64,000 nucleotides of DNA from Winogradskyella litoriviva (GTDB lineage: Bacteria > Bacteroidota > Bacteroidia > Flavobacteriales > Flavobacteriaceae). The notes below the pieces were generated by a model that was given only the letters and a program-made list of their open reading frames with translations, searched no databases and was not told where the DNA came from. The position numbers were made by a program, and so were the translations under genes. Of this stretch, positions 19,484-29,632 are shown piece after piece (the first letter of the stretch is position 1; each line of letters starts with the position of its first letter). The stretch lies in assembly GCF_013249065.1 (NCBI RefSeq), contig NZ_JABRWQ010000003.1:248001-312000 (forward strand), written 5' to 3'.

Positions 19484-19546
19484 ACAAAGTATGAAACTTT
19501 GTCAGTCATTCTTATATGGCACAATTTTCGAACTACGCTTCAGCGT
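19484..19546 (+). promoter_or_regulatory. Putative groESL control region with two palindromes
   Basis: ACAAAGT-ATGAA-ACTTTGT (19484-19502) is a perfect 7-base inverted repeat. TGGCAC with a TCGA 5 bases later (19517-19531) partly resembles a sigma-54 -24/-12 element; the TGGCAC half is good and the -12 half is poor. TACGCT-TC-AGCGTA (19534-19547) is a second short palindrome just before the groES leader. No TAnnTTTG box is visible here, so control differs from the other genes in the window. The assignment is inferred. Confidence 0.4.
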
Positions 19547-19581
19547 AAATTAATAATTAAATAATTTAAAAAATATAACAA

Positions 19582-19857
19582 ATGGGCTTAAACATTAAAC
19601 CATTAGCAGACCGTGTTCTTGTAGAACCAAAGCAAGCTGAAACTAAAACAGCTTCAGGTATTATTATTCCAGATAATGCAAAAGAAAAACCACAAAAAGG
19701 GACTGTTGTTGCCATTGGTAACGGAACAAAAGACGAACCTTTAACAGTTAAAGTTGGTGATACTGTACTTTATGGAAAATATGGTGGAACTGAACTTAAA
19801 CTTGAAGGTAAAGATTATTTAATGATGCGTGAAAGTGACATCCTAGCGATAATCTAA
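19582..19857 (+). CDS. groES: Co-chaperonin GroES
   Basis: The protein has 91 residues with the Cpn10 pattern: [21 protein letters not shown] at the start, the mobile loop [24 protein letters not shown], and [33 protein letters not shown]. It forms the heptameric lid for GroEL. It is separated from groEL by 106 bases containing a palindromic repeat element rather than the usual short spacer. Confidence 0.97.
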   Translation: MGLNIKPLADRVLVEPKQAETKTASGIIIPDNAKEKPQKGTVVAIGNGTKDEPLTVKVGDTVLYGKYGGTELKLEGKDYLMMRESDILAII

Positions 19858-19876
19858 TCATCCAAACTATTAATTC

Positions 19877-19949
19877 TGTCATTCCGCACTTGATGCGGAA
19901 TCCACTAAAAACTTAATTAAAATAGATTCCTGCCTTCGCAGGAATGACA
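19877..19949. repeat. Palindromic MITE-like repeat between groES and groEL
   Basis: The ends TGTCATTCC (19877-19885) and GGAATGACA (19941-19949) are perfect inverted repeats. Inside are two hairpins: ATTCCGCA with TGCGGAAT (19881-19901) and ATTCCTGC with GCAGGAAT (19926-19945). This is the form of the short extragenic palindromes found dispersed in flavobacterial and other genomes. Only one copy is in the window, so dispersal is inferred. Confidence 0.75.
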
Positions 19950-19957
19950 AAAACTAA

Positions 19958-21592
<1,635 letters not shown>

Positions 21593-21638
21593 TAGTAAAT
21601 CACATAGATGAATTATTGATGCAAATCAATTATTATAT

Positions 21639-21672
21639 AAAAGCCCTTGATATTTTGTCAAGGGCTTTTTAT
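21639..21672 (+). terminator. Rho-independent terminator after groEL
   Basis: AAAGCCCTTGA pairs with TCAAGGGCTTT across a 7-base loop, followed by T residues. Confidence 0.88.
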
Positions 21673-21764
21673 TATCTCAAATTAAAATGCCTTAACTGAT
21701 ATTCCTCATTGAAAATCTTTAGAATAGTTTTCATATTTGTATATAACCTATAAAATTTTATATC

Positions 21765-22370
21765 ATGAAAACCATAGAAGAAACTCGTTTCATAGACAAT
21801 GTCGTTGAAACATTGAGAAAAGCAGCAATAGAAATAGAGGAGCTTCAAGTGCAGGCTGCTTTAGGAAAAGCTGAAGCTAAGGACAGATACGAAGAGGTAA
21901 AAAAGAAATTTAATACTGTTTTATTTGATGCTAAATCTAAAATATCTACAGGTAAGGAAAAATTAGAAGATATTGATACCAAATTAGATGAATTACGTGT
22001 TCAGCTAGAACTGGGTAAAGCAGAAAGTTTAGATACTTTTAGAGTAGAAAAAAGAAAACTATTAACTAAACTGCATGAAATTGAAGTAAAGATTAAAACC
22101 GATAAACGTATAAGTCGTTTATACGCATTTGTTTTATTGGAAATTGAAAAATTTAAAGTTAATCTTGAGATTTTAGAAAGAAAGTATGAACAAGGAAAAG
22201 AAGGTGCTACTGCTTCTTACGAAAAAGGCAAAAAAGATTTCAATAGCTTTATTGAACGAATAAAAACAAAATATGGAAAAAAAAAGGAAGAGAACAAGTG
22301 GGAGCATTTTCAGGATGAAATCTCAGAAGGTTTTCGCCACTTTAAACAAGCATTCATAAAAACTACTTAG
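21765..22370 (+). CDS. Coiled-coil hypothetical protein
   Basis: The protein has 201 residues, very rich in Lys and Glu, with no signal or membrane segment, and is predicted almost wholly helical. Two similar blocks, LGKAEAKDRYEEVKKKFN and LGKAESLDTFRVEKRK, suggest an internal duplication of about 50 residues, and a third KGKKDF-type block follows. CATATTTG (21732-21739) may serve as a weak -7 box. It ends at a terminator shared with the convergent UbiB-family gene. I do not recognise the family. Confidence 0.65.
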   Translation: MKTIEETRFIDNVVETLRKAAIEIEELQVQAALGKAEAKDRYEEVKKKFNTVLFDAKSKISTGKEKLEDIDTKLDELRVQLELGKAESLDTFRVEKRKLLTKLHEIEVKIKTDKRISRLYAFVLLEIEKFKVNLEILERKYEQGKEGATASYEKGKKDFNSFIERIKTKYGKKKEENKWEHFQDEISEGFRHFKQAFIKTT

Positions 22371-22378
22371 CCTTAAAA

Positions 22379-22421
22379 AAAAAGCACAGCTAAAATTTAA
22401 TAATTTGAGCTGTGCTTTTTC
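22379..22421. terminator. Bidirectional terminator between the coiled-coil gene and the UbiB-family gene
   Basis: AAAAAGCACAGCT pairs with AGCTGTGCTTTTT across a 16-base AT-rich loop. A-run and T-run on either side let it serve both convergent genes. Confidence 0.8.
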
Positions 22422-22427
22422 ATATAA

Positions 22428-24149
22428 CTACTTTTTTTGATACCACCATTCATCGTAATCACCTTTTCTTATATCTCTAATCATACCATAGGCAATTATA
22501 ATAGTAATTACCAAACACACAATACCTAATACAGAAATTTCTCCCCAAAGTGGTTTAATACCAGAAATAATAAACATGGCTGCTCCAATAATTAATGCTG
22601 CCATTATAAAAGCAGATACCAGCTGTTTGGTAACCCTATGTATTGTATGCACCATTGGGTCAATGCCTTTGTGCGTTAAATCAACTTTAATTTCGCCTCT
22701 ATTTATTTTTCGAATTGCATTTTTTAAATCTCTTGGAAAATCTTCCATATAATTTCCTAATTCATATATAGAATTGAGGGCTTTTTCACCAAATCTAATT
22801 GGATTAAAACTCTTTGCAACCGCTCTTAACAAAAATGGTTTAGCAATTGCGTATTGATTACATTCTGGATCTAATTTATTTACAACACCCTCTATAGTTA
22901 CTAATGATCTAGCAAATAAGAAAAAATGTGTTGGCACTTTAAGTCCGTGTGCAATAATAATATCTTTTAGCTCAATTAAAATAGTGCTTAGTTCATTTTT
23001 ATGAACTGAGCGTACATAGTATTTTTCTACAAATTCATTGATATCAAACTCTAAAGCTCTTATATTTTCTATATTAGTGTAATTAGACAGTTGCTGTAAA
23101 GCTTTAATAATTTTATTTACATCTTTTCTGGTAATTGCTAAAAACAGCTTACCAAAAACTTCAATATCTCTAGGCAAAATACTGCCCATCATTCCAAAAT
23201 CCAAGTAACAAATATGTCCGTTTGGAAGTATTAATAAATTTCCTGGGTGAGGATCAGCATGGAAGAATCCATAATTAAATATCTGCTTAAAATAACTTTT
23301 TGTTAAACGTGTTGCAATAATTTTAGAATCAAAATTTTTCTCCTTTAATTCAGAAAGATTATCAATTTTAGTTCCAGACATAAACTCTAATGCCAATAGT
23401 TTTGTAGTGGTATATTCTCTATATACTTTTGGCGCTCTAGCATACTGATCGGCACTATCATCATCAGCAAGATTATTGTAAAAACGTTGCACATTGATGG
23501 ATTCGTTAATAAAATCGAGCTCTTTGAGTATTGCATCTTCAAAGTTTTTTACTAATCCCATTGGGTCAAAACTCTTAATTGAAGGTATTCGTTTTTCTAA
23601 AACTTCAGCAATGCTGTACATTACTTTAATATCTTCAATAATAATTTCTTTAATACCTGGTCTTTGAATCTTTAATGCTACACGTTTTCCGCTGTGCAAG
23701 ATAACTTTATGTACCTGTGCCATTGAAGCAGATGCAAAAGGCTTAGGATTAAACCACGCAAACAAATTTTCTACACTACCTTTTAATTCTGTTTCAACAA
23801 CTTGCTTTGCTATTTCTTCTGGCATGGGTGGCACATTATCCAAAAGTTTCTCTAACTCAAAGGTTAATTTTAATGGCACTAAATCAGGACGGTTACTAAG
23901 AATTTGACCAAATTTTATAAATGTTGGTCCAAGTTCTTCACATACCAAACGCATCTTTTCCCATTTAGTATATTTTGAAGCATCTATTCTAGATCTTTTT
24001 GGAATTAATTGTTGTAAAAAAGTGAATCGTTTCTTCTCCTCAAGATATTGTACCAAGTCTTTAAAGCCGTACTTAACTAATACCTTTAATATTTGATTGT
24101 AACGTGTTACGGATTTATATTTTTTACCTATGTCAGTATAAAGGCCCAT
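22428..24149 (-). CDS. ABC1/AarF (UbiB) family atypical kinase
   Basis: The protein has 573 residues. UbiB-family hallmarks are the KxGQ motif (FIKFGQ, residues 79-82), the Ala-rich nucleotide loop ASASMAQVHKV, the invariant Lys in VALKIQRPG, GFFHADPHPGNLLI and the metal-binding YLDFGMMG. Two C-terminal membrane helices (about residues 505-555) anchor it. Members act as ATPases or kinases linked to quinone and lipid handling. No quinone-synthesis gene adjoins here, so the role is open. One base separates it from the upstream coiled-coil gene. Confidence 0.9.
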   Translation of the reverse strand: MGLYTDIGKKYKSVTRYNQILKVLVKYGFKDLVQYLEEKKRFTFLQQLIPKRSRIDASKYTKWEKMRLVCEELGPTFIKFGQILSNRPDLVPLKLTFELEKLLDNVPPMPEEIAKQVVETELKGSVENLFAWFNPKPFASASMAQVHKVILHSGKRVALKIQRPGIKEIIIEDIKVMYSIAEVLEKRIPSIKSFDPMGLVKNFEDAILKELDFINESINVQRFYNNLADDDSADQYARAPKVYREYTTTKLLALEFMSGTKIDNLSELKEKNFDSKIIATRLTKSYFKQIFNYGFFHADPHPGNLLILPNGHICYLDFGMMGSILPRDIEVFGKLFLAITRKDVNKIIKALQQLSNYTNIENIRALEFDINEFVEKYYVRSVHKNELSTILIELKDIIIAHGLKVPTHFFLFARSLVTIEGVVNKLDPECNQYAIAKPFLLRAVAKSFNPIRFGEKALNSIYELGNYMEDFPRDLKNAIRKINRGEIKVDLTHKGIDPMVHTIHRVTKQLVSAFIMAALIIGAAMFIISGIKPLWGEISVLGIVCLVITIIIAYGMIRDIRKGDYDEWWYQKK

Positions 24150-24150
24150 T

Positions 24151-24525
24151 TTATGTTAAAGTTTCAAGTTTATTCAATCTTGCTTCTAATAATGCGATAT
24201 TAGCATCAGCCTTTTCTAGTTTCTCATTTAATCCTTTTATTTCATCTAAATGGGCAATGTTTATCTTTTTATAAACTTTAGCCATTAATTCTTCAATTTT
24301 AGATTCGAGCTCTTCTTTTACTTGTTCGGCCTTACTCAAAATTTTATCCATCAGTTCTAACTCATTTCCATCTTCATCTGTCACAGAATCTGAAGCAATT
24401 TTATTAAGACCCTCTTTACGTTTTTCAGTCCAATCGCTTAATCTTTCTAATAAATGCGTATCTCTAGTTAACACATAAAGGCTAGATGATAATGTAACCA
24501 ACTCAATTAATGTTTTCGTTTTCAT
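24151..24525 (-). CDS. Coiled-coil protein cotranscribed with the UbiB-family gene
   Basis: The protein has 124 residues: a weakly hydrophobic start (KTLIELVTLSSSLYVLT), a charged middle and a C-terminal coiled coil with regular heptads (LNEKLEKADANIALLEARLNKLETL). The C-terminal zipper and size recall phasin-like proteins, but the likeness is not enough to name it. The stop codon lies one base from the UbiB-family start, so the pair is almost certainly coupled. Confidence 0.7.
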   Translation of the reverse strand: MKTKTLIELVTLSSSLYVLTRDTHLLERLSDWTEKRKEGLNKIASDSVTDEDGNELELMDKILSKAEQVKEELESKIEELMAKVYKKINIAHLDEIKGLNEKLEKADANIALLEARLNKLETLT

Positions 24526-24597
24526 GACTGATGTTTTAGAATTTTACCCTAATACAAGATATTGTAAAACAGGTAATTTTAAAATGATTTTAATCAG

Positions 24598-24627
24598 TTG
24601 GTATGTCGTTGTTGTACCTTATTTTTG
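24598..24627 (+). promoter_or_regulatory. Promoter for the CBS-domain gene (TTG-N19-TATTTTTG)
   Basis: TTG at 24598-24600 and TATTTTTG at 24620-24627 are spaced by 19 bases. The CBS gene ATG follows 40 bases later. Confidence 0.65.
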
Positions 24628-24667
24628 ATTGTAAATCAGTACGTATTTCACTTTAAAACATAGCATT

Positions 24668-25066
24668 ATGAAATCAGCACCAATCTCATCAATAATGACG
24701 AAAAATGTAGTATGTGTTTCGCCAGAACAAAAAATTATAGATGTTAAACACATTTACGAAAAGAAAAAATTTCATCATCACATACCTGTTACAGAACATG
24801 GCAATTTAATTGGTATGGTAAGTTTAATTGATTTTATGTACAAAATTAAAGGCGCAGGACTTAGTGATGATAACGCCATATACAATGAACTTACTGTAAA
24901 GGATATTATGACACATAAACCTTATGCTGTAAGTCCGGAAACCTCTATAAATGAAGTTGCAGAAGAATTTGCAAAAGGTCGTTACCACGCTATTCCTATT
25001 ATTAAACAACAATCCGTTGTTGGCATTGTTTCTACTGCAGATATGATACGCTATTATCTTAAATAA
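24668..25066 (+). CDS. CBS-domain pair protein
   Basis: The protein has 132 residues that consist of two CBS motifs and little else: ISSIMTKNVVCVSPEQKIIDVKH with HHHIPVTEHGNLIGMVSLIDF, then VKDIMTHKPYAVSPETSINEVAEEF with YHAIPIIKQQSVVGIVSTADMIRYY. A Bateman pair normally binds an adenosine nucleotide such as AMP or ATP and acts as an energy sensor. There is no attached effector domain, so the partner is unknown. It is monocistronic, with its own promoter and terminator. Confidence 0.88.
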   Translation: MKSAPISSIMTKNVVCVSPEQKIIDVKHIYEKKKFHHHIPVTEHGNLIGMVSLIDFMYKIKGAGLSDDNAIYNELTVKDIMTHKPYAVSPETSINEVAEEFAKGRYHAIPIIKQQSVVGIVSTADMIRYYLK

Positions 25067-25139
25067 GACATTGTTTATAGGGCAATTTAATCTTAGATAT
25101 TAAGAAAAACTGCTCAATTATTACAAGAATCTAAATTAA

Positions 25140-25209
25140 AAGTATTGCTAGTAATACTTATTTTCTAATTTTTAATTTAAAAAGACCTTATTAAAATTAA
25201 GGTCTTTTA
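25140..25209 (+). terminator. Tandem hairpins ending the CBS gene transcript
   Basis: AAGTATT and AATACTT (25140-25159) form a weak hairpin. AAAAGACCTTA and TTAAGGTCTTTT (25180-25208) form a stronger one followed by T residues. The second is the likely terminator. The rest of the 207-base gap shows nothing else. Confidence 0.65.
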
Positions 25210-25273
25210 TTTATCCCAAAATTGGTTTTAAAATTAAATTTCTTAGATTTAGAAGTCTAATTACAAATCTCAT

Positions 25274-25927
25274 ATGGCAAAAACAACTTGGAAATACACT
25301 TTAAGAGAGATTATTATTGTTATTATAGGTATAACTATTGCCTTTAGCATGAATAAATGCGCAGATAACTTAAAAGATAAAAAGCTAAAGAAACAATATC
25401 TCACAAATCTAAAAAGTGATGTTGAATCTGACAAAATGCAATTAGAAAAAAATATTGAAGCTATAAATAAGAAAATAAAAATTTGTTCAGAGATTATCCC
25501 TGTATTGAACTCTGAAAAAAATCAAGACATGCGATTAATGAATAACATTTTCGCGATAGTAAAATATGTAAACTTTAGCCCTAAAAATATTACTTATAAA
25601 ACTTTAATAAACTCAGGAGATTTAAAATTAATAGAAGATTTTAAACTAAAAACAGCCATACAACAACATTATGCTAATTATGATGAAGTGTCTGATGATT
25701 ACTTTAGACATACCAGTTTAATAAAAGATTATTTAGGTAACTATTTGGTAAACCATGCTGACTACGACAGAATACCTCAAGGTAAAGGACCTTTTTTAGA
25801 TGAAATTAAACTAAAAAATATTGTAAGAGCATTATTAACAACATTTGAAGACAAGAAAACTGCCACAAAATTCGGAATTGAAAGTTGCGATAGTCTAATT
25901 GCAGAAATTGATGCTGTTAGTAATTAA
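25274..25927 (+). CDS. DUF6090-like membrane-anchored protein
   Basis: The protein has 217 residues with an N-terminal membrane helix preceded by a charged start (KYTLREIIIVIIGITIAFSMN, about residues 7-27), then a helical periplasmic part. The pattern REIxxVxIGIxIA plus a helical body with NPxL or YKTLINSGDLKLI is shared with the DUF6090 gene at 62677. I therefore take it to be a diverged relative. Such proteins are numerous in flavobacteria and have no known function. Confidence 0.65.
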   Translation: MAKTTWKYTLREIIIVIIGITIAFSMNKCADNLKDKKLKKQYLTNLKSDVESDKMQLEKNIEAINKKIKICSEIIPVLNSEKNQDMRLMNNIFAIVKYVNFSPKNITYKTLINSGDLKLIEDFKLKTAIQQHYANYDEVSDDYFRHTSLIKDYLGNYLVNHADYDRIPQGKGPFLDEIKLKNIVRALLTTFEDKKTATKFGIESCDSLIAEIDAVSN

Positions 25928-25973
25928 TTACTAGGCTTTAAAAACATACCATTATACCTAGAATACAAATTAT

Positions 25974-26009
25974 AAAAAAAGCCTGAATCTTTATTCAGGC
26001 TTTTTTTTT
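25974..26009. terminator. Bidirectional terminator between convergent genes
   Basis: AAAAAAAGCCTGAAT pairs with ATTCAGGCTTTTTTT around a 4-base loop between the DUF6090-like gene and the HMA-domain gene. Confidence 0.88.
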
Positions 26010-26013
26010 ACTT

Positions 26014-26385
26014 TTAATCTTTATCTTCTTCCTTTGGTTCGTGGTCTTTCTTAACCTCATCATCGCGATACTTACAACAGGCATGCACAGAATTATAGGC
26101 CTCATCAGTAGCTTTAATCTCCATGGTATCATGCCCAACATCAGCTACTTTTTGTGCTATGGTTTTTAAATCTGTTTTACGCTCATCAAAAATAAGTTTT
26201 AACTCGTGTGTGTCTACGTTCCAAATTGCTGATTTTACCCCTTTTGTTCTTATAGCAGCTTTTTCAATGCGTTCTTTACACATGCCACAAACACCATCGA
26301 CTTCAATACTTGCTTTTGCGTTTTTATTCTGCGCAAATGTAACTGTAGTAAGTAAAATTGTAAATACTAAAATTATTTTTTTCAT
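26014..26385 (-). CDS. Exported heavy-metal-associated (HMA) domain protein
   Basis: The protein has 123 residues. A signal peptide (residues 1-18, ending TFAQ) is followed by an HMA fold: SIEVDGVCGMCKERIEKAA carries the metal-binding CxxC at C33 and C36, then GVKSAIWNVDTHELKLIF. A second cysteine pair lies near the end (HACCKY) before a His/Glu/Asp-rich tail. HMA domains carry Cu(I) or related ions. Being exported, it should act in the periplasm. It is the third gene of the minus-strand set with the TonB receptor and the HYC_CC_PP protein. Confidence 0.88.
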   Translation of the reverse strand: MKKIILVFTILLTTVTFAQNKNAKASIEVDGVCGMCKERIEKAAIRTKGVKSAIWNVDTHELKLIFDERKTDLKTIAQKVADVGHDTMEIKATDEAYNSVHACCKYRDDEVKKDHEPKEEDKD

Positions 26386-26432
26386 GTTTTCAATTTTTAT
26401 TATTAAGATTCCTGCTATGGCAAGAAATTTAG

Positions 26433-28670
26433 TTATTTAAGTTTAAAGCGTAAGCCTGCATAATACATACTTCCAAAAATTGGACCATATACAAAATTAG
26501 TATCAAAATTTGAACCAAATGGATTTTCGGCACTCACAATAGGATTGCTCTGCCTTACATTGGTAACGTTTTCACCTCCTAAATATAATTCAAATATAGG
26601 AGAAAAGACTTTAGTTACTTGCAAATTTAAAGTTCCGACTGAAGGTGAATAATCATTTAATTTATATTCCGTAGTACTTAACATTGTACTCGGAAAACGC
26701 TGAGCATCTAACCAATTATAGGTGGCATCAAATTTCCATTGCGCTCCATTGTCTTTTATAGATGTTTCATAAGATGCATTTGCAAATAAACGATGTTTTG
26801 GAATTAACGGTTTTTCTAACTTACCAGAATTATAATCGGTTTTTATATCATAATACTTATAAGCCGTTCTTAAATCAAAACCTTCAAAGGCGTTATAATT
26901 AAATTCAAACTGAAAACTATTAGCATAACTTTCGCCGTCAAGATTATAAAAATTAATTTCAAATGGGTTTTCCCAATCCACCACAATTTGATTTTTAAAA
27001 TCTGTGATATAATAATCTAAGGTAACATCTGCTTTTCTTCCAAATAAATTAAAGCCTTGCAAGTAACTAATACCATAATTCCATGCAATTTCAGGATCTA
27101 AACCATAAATCTTTCCTCCAGAATTTAGAATATTAATTTGGCGCGAACTGGCAAACATATTTTGGTTTTCGGCAAAAATATTAGCACTTCTTTTTCCTCG
27201 TCCTACAGAAAACCGTAATGCCGATTTTTCCCATGGTGTATAACGCAGATGTAAACGTGGTGTTACAAAAAATCCTAATCTATTGTGCTGATCTACTCTA
27301 ACACCAGCTGTCATTGTTAATTTATCCAAATTATCATAAGCATACTCAAAAAAACCACCAAAAGAGTTTTCTATTCGTTCGTAAGTATCTGTATTTACTA
27401 ATTCGTCATAATAATCATAGGTAAAACTTAATCCGGTTTTAACCTTGTGCCTAGAATCTGAAATAATACTGTTGTACACTAAATTTGAGTAAAAACTATT
27501 ATGCTGAATATCATACAGATTTAAACCAAAATAAGACGCTTGTTTGTGATAACTATATGCTGTCTGAAAACCTAAACTCTGGTATGGAATTTCAGGATTA
27601 ACATAACCTAATTTTGTGGTGACCTCAAAACGTTCCGTATTAATTTCACTTCCCCAAAAGTTGGTAGATCCTCTATCGATTTCTGGATCAAAATCTACTT
27701 GTCCGGCTTGTTTTTCATCATTGAGATACCTTAAATTAATAAAACTAACAACACCTTTTACTGGGTTAGTATATTGCCAACGATTCAATACATTTATTTG
27801 ATTATATAAAGGCATATCTAAAAAACCATCATTATTAACATCGTGTTTTTTTTGATGTGTATTACCATGCAAATACAAACCAGTGCTCCATTTGTCTGAA
27901 ACCTTTGTATTAACATGTGTATTTAACTCTAACCGCTCACTAGTTGCACCAAAGAGATTGACAAATAAACGATTATCTGTAGTTGGCTTTACCAGTTCTG
28001 CATTAATTTGGCCTGCAATGCTCTCAAAACCATTAACTACACTACCTGTGCCTTTTGTAATCTGTATACTCTCTACCCAAGTACCAGGAATAAAACTGAG
28101 TCCATAGGCTTGTGAAGCTCCTCTAATTGCAGGAACATTCTCTGTAGTAATTAATATGTAAGGCGAATTTAATCCCAACATCTTAATCTGCTTTGTTCCT
28201 GAAACTGCATCTGCAAAATTAACATCTATAGACGGATTGGTTTCAAAACTTTCGGACAAATTACAACAGGCTGCTTTTAACAGTTCGGCACTAGTTACAG
28301 TAAATGTATTCGCTGCTTGCAAATAAGATTTTCTGGTTGCCTGATTTCGAGATTTAATTTCAACTTCATCTAACTCATCGCTAGCTTGCATTACATGATT
28401 TATATACTGGTTTTCATTTACAGTTAAAGTATCTGTTTTAAAACCAACATAACTAATAACTAATTTATTATAGGAGAATTTATATGGTAATGAAAACTTA
28501 CCATCTTCTGCCGTTATTGCACCTATTGATGAACCCAACCAATAGACATTTGCTCCTGGTAAAGGCATTTTTTTACCTGTACTGTTCTCAAAAACAGCAC
28601 CATTTAATTGATCTTGTGCAGATAATATCAGCGACAAAAACAAAAAACTAATACTTAAATATTTTTTCAT
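26433..28670 (-). CDS. TonB-dependent receptor, probably for a metal or metallophore
   Basis: The protein has 745 residues: signal peptide 1-18, a carboxypeptidase-regulatory-like domain (GAVFENSTGKKMPLPGANVYW), a plug domain (about 115-225, with GTGSVVNGFESIAGQINAEL) and a beta-barrel ending in YYAGLRFKLK. A double cysteine sits in the plug (LLKAACCNLSESF, C135-C136), as I recall for receptors found next to HYC_CC_PP and HMA genes. It lies between those two genes here, 75 bases from one and 47 from the other, which argues for metal uptake or handling, probably copper. The substrate is inferred. Confidence 0.88.
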   Translation of the reverse strand: MKKYLSISFLFLSLILSAQDQLNGAVFENSTGKKMPLPGANVYWLGSSIGAITAEDGKFSLPYKFSYNKLVISYVGFKTDTLTVNENQYINHVMQASDELDEVEIKSRNQATRKSYLQAANTFTVTSAELLKAACCNLSESFETNPSIDVNFADAVSGTKQIKMLGLNSPYILITTENVPAIRGASQAYGLSFIPGTWVESIQITKGTGSVVNGFESIAGQINAELVKPTTDNRLFVNLFGATSERLELNTHVNTKVSDKWSTGLYLHGNTHQKKHDVNNDGFLDMPLYNQINVLNRWQYTNPVKGVVSFINLRYLNDEKQAGQVDFDPEIDRGSTNFWGSEINTERFEVTTKLGYVNPEIPYQSLGFQTAYSYHKQASYFGLNLYDIQHNSFYSNLVYNSIISDSRHKVKTGLSFTYDYYDELVNTDTYERIENSFGGFFEYAYDNLDKLTMTAGVRVDQHNRLGFFVTPRLHLRYTPWEKSALRFSVGRGKRSANIFAENQNMFASSRQINILNSGGKIYGLDPEIAWNYGISYLQGFNLFGRKADVTLDYYITDFKNQIVVDWENPFEINFYNLDGESYANSFQFEFNYNAFEGFDLRTAYKYYDIKTDYNSGKLEKPLIPKHRLFANASYETSIKDNGAQWKFDATYNWLDAQRFPSTMLSTTEYKLNDYSPSVGTLNLQVTKVFSPIFELYLGGENVTNVRQSNPIVSAENPFGSNFDTNFVYGPIFGSMYYAGLRFKLK

Positions 28671-28745
28671 TTGTTTGATTTATAGGTATAACTAATTGCA
28701 CATTTATGTGTGCATCCTTTTTCTAGTAAGGGATATTACCAATAA

Positions 28746-29153
28746 TCAAATTGTAAAAACTTGGTCTAATAGCTGTATATCAGCCACCAAGTTGGGTGGA
28801 GAATAATCGTTATGAGGTATTATTTGTTTTGTTAGGCTCTCAAAAAGTGCATTAAAACTGTAAACAAAAGATTGTAAGAATACAATTTGAACAGGCAATA
28901 AATCGTCTGAAGTATTAAGTTTTAAATCATTTTGACCTTTAACTACATCAATTTCATCTTTACAACAAGATTTTTTAATCGCTTCTGTATTTGGAGACAT
29001 TTCCATACCACATTTCTTAACTTCAGAAAACACAGATATATCAACTAAATTATCTCCACAGTAGTGTTTTTCAACTGTAAATGACAATGTAGAAAACACT
29101 ACCAAAAACGCTAACGCAATAGATAAAATTTTATGTATAGATAAAAATTTCAC
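28746..29153 (-). CDS. HYC_CC_PP family protein
   Basis: The protein has 135 residues with a signal peptide or anchor (about 7-26) and exactly the three motifs that name this Bacteroidetes family: HYC at residues 30-32 (EKHYCGD), CC at 63-64 (KSCCKDE) and PP at 119-120 (YSPPNL). An extra KKCGMEM lies between. Function is unknown, but the cysteines and the neighbouring TonB receptor and HMA protein point to metal binding. It is the first gene of the three-gene set. Confidence 0.88.
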   Translation of the reverse strand: MKFLSIHKILSIALAFLVVFSTLSFTVEKHYCGDNLVDISVFSEVKKCGMEMSPNTEAIKKSCCKDEIDVVKGQNDLKLNTSDDLLPVQIVFLQSFVYSFNALFESLTKQIIPHNDYSPPNLVADIQLLDQVFTI

Positions 29154-29203
29154 AATGCAAAGTTACAAAACAATTAAATAGACCTTCTAAATTTAATTAG
29201 GAA

Positions 29204-29632
29204 TTAACGTTTTAAACGATGATAATAAAACGCAGGAAGAAGCAAAAGAAGCAATATTGGCTGTATTAAAAATCGTCTAATATTAAAAAACAAATAATAA
29301 TCTTCTTGTCTAGGATTAATTACAAAATATAAAAACGGTATTAATAATAACACATAAGACACGGCATAGATTAATATTGAAAACTTTATAATGCTTTTAT
29401 CCTTAAAGAAAAGATACAAGATGCCTAGAGAGATAACAGAATTTAACACAAATCTAATTGTTGTAAATACTACTAATTTAGCAATTTCCCGTCTTGGACT
29501 ATCCATATATAAAAAGTCGTTTTCAAAAAATGTTAAATAGGGATCATAGAATAAGACGTTCTCAAAAGCTCTTATTAACACTAAGAATAATAAAAGCATA
29601 CCAACTAATAAATAGGTTACAACTTTATTCAT
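29204..29632 (-). CDS. Exosortase F system-associated membrane protein
   Basis: The protein has 142 residues and four predicted membrane helices (about 5-22, 52-75, 82-102 and 118-136). Between the first two lies a soluble loop with FYDPYLTFFENDFLYMDSP. The start overlaps the 3-prime end of the xrtF gene by 8 bases, the standard arrangement for this family in flavobacteria. Its role with the exosortase is not known. Confidence 0.82.
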   Translation of the reverse strand: MNKVVTYLLVGMLLLFLVLIRAFENVLFYDPYLTFFENDFLYMDSPRREIAKLVVFTTIRFVLNSVISLGILYLFFKDKSIIKFSILIYAVSYVLLLIPFLYFVINPRQEDYYLFFNIRRFLIQPILLLLLLPAFYYHRLKR

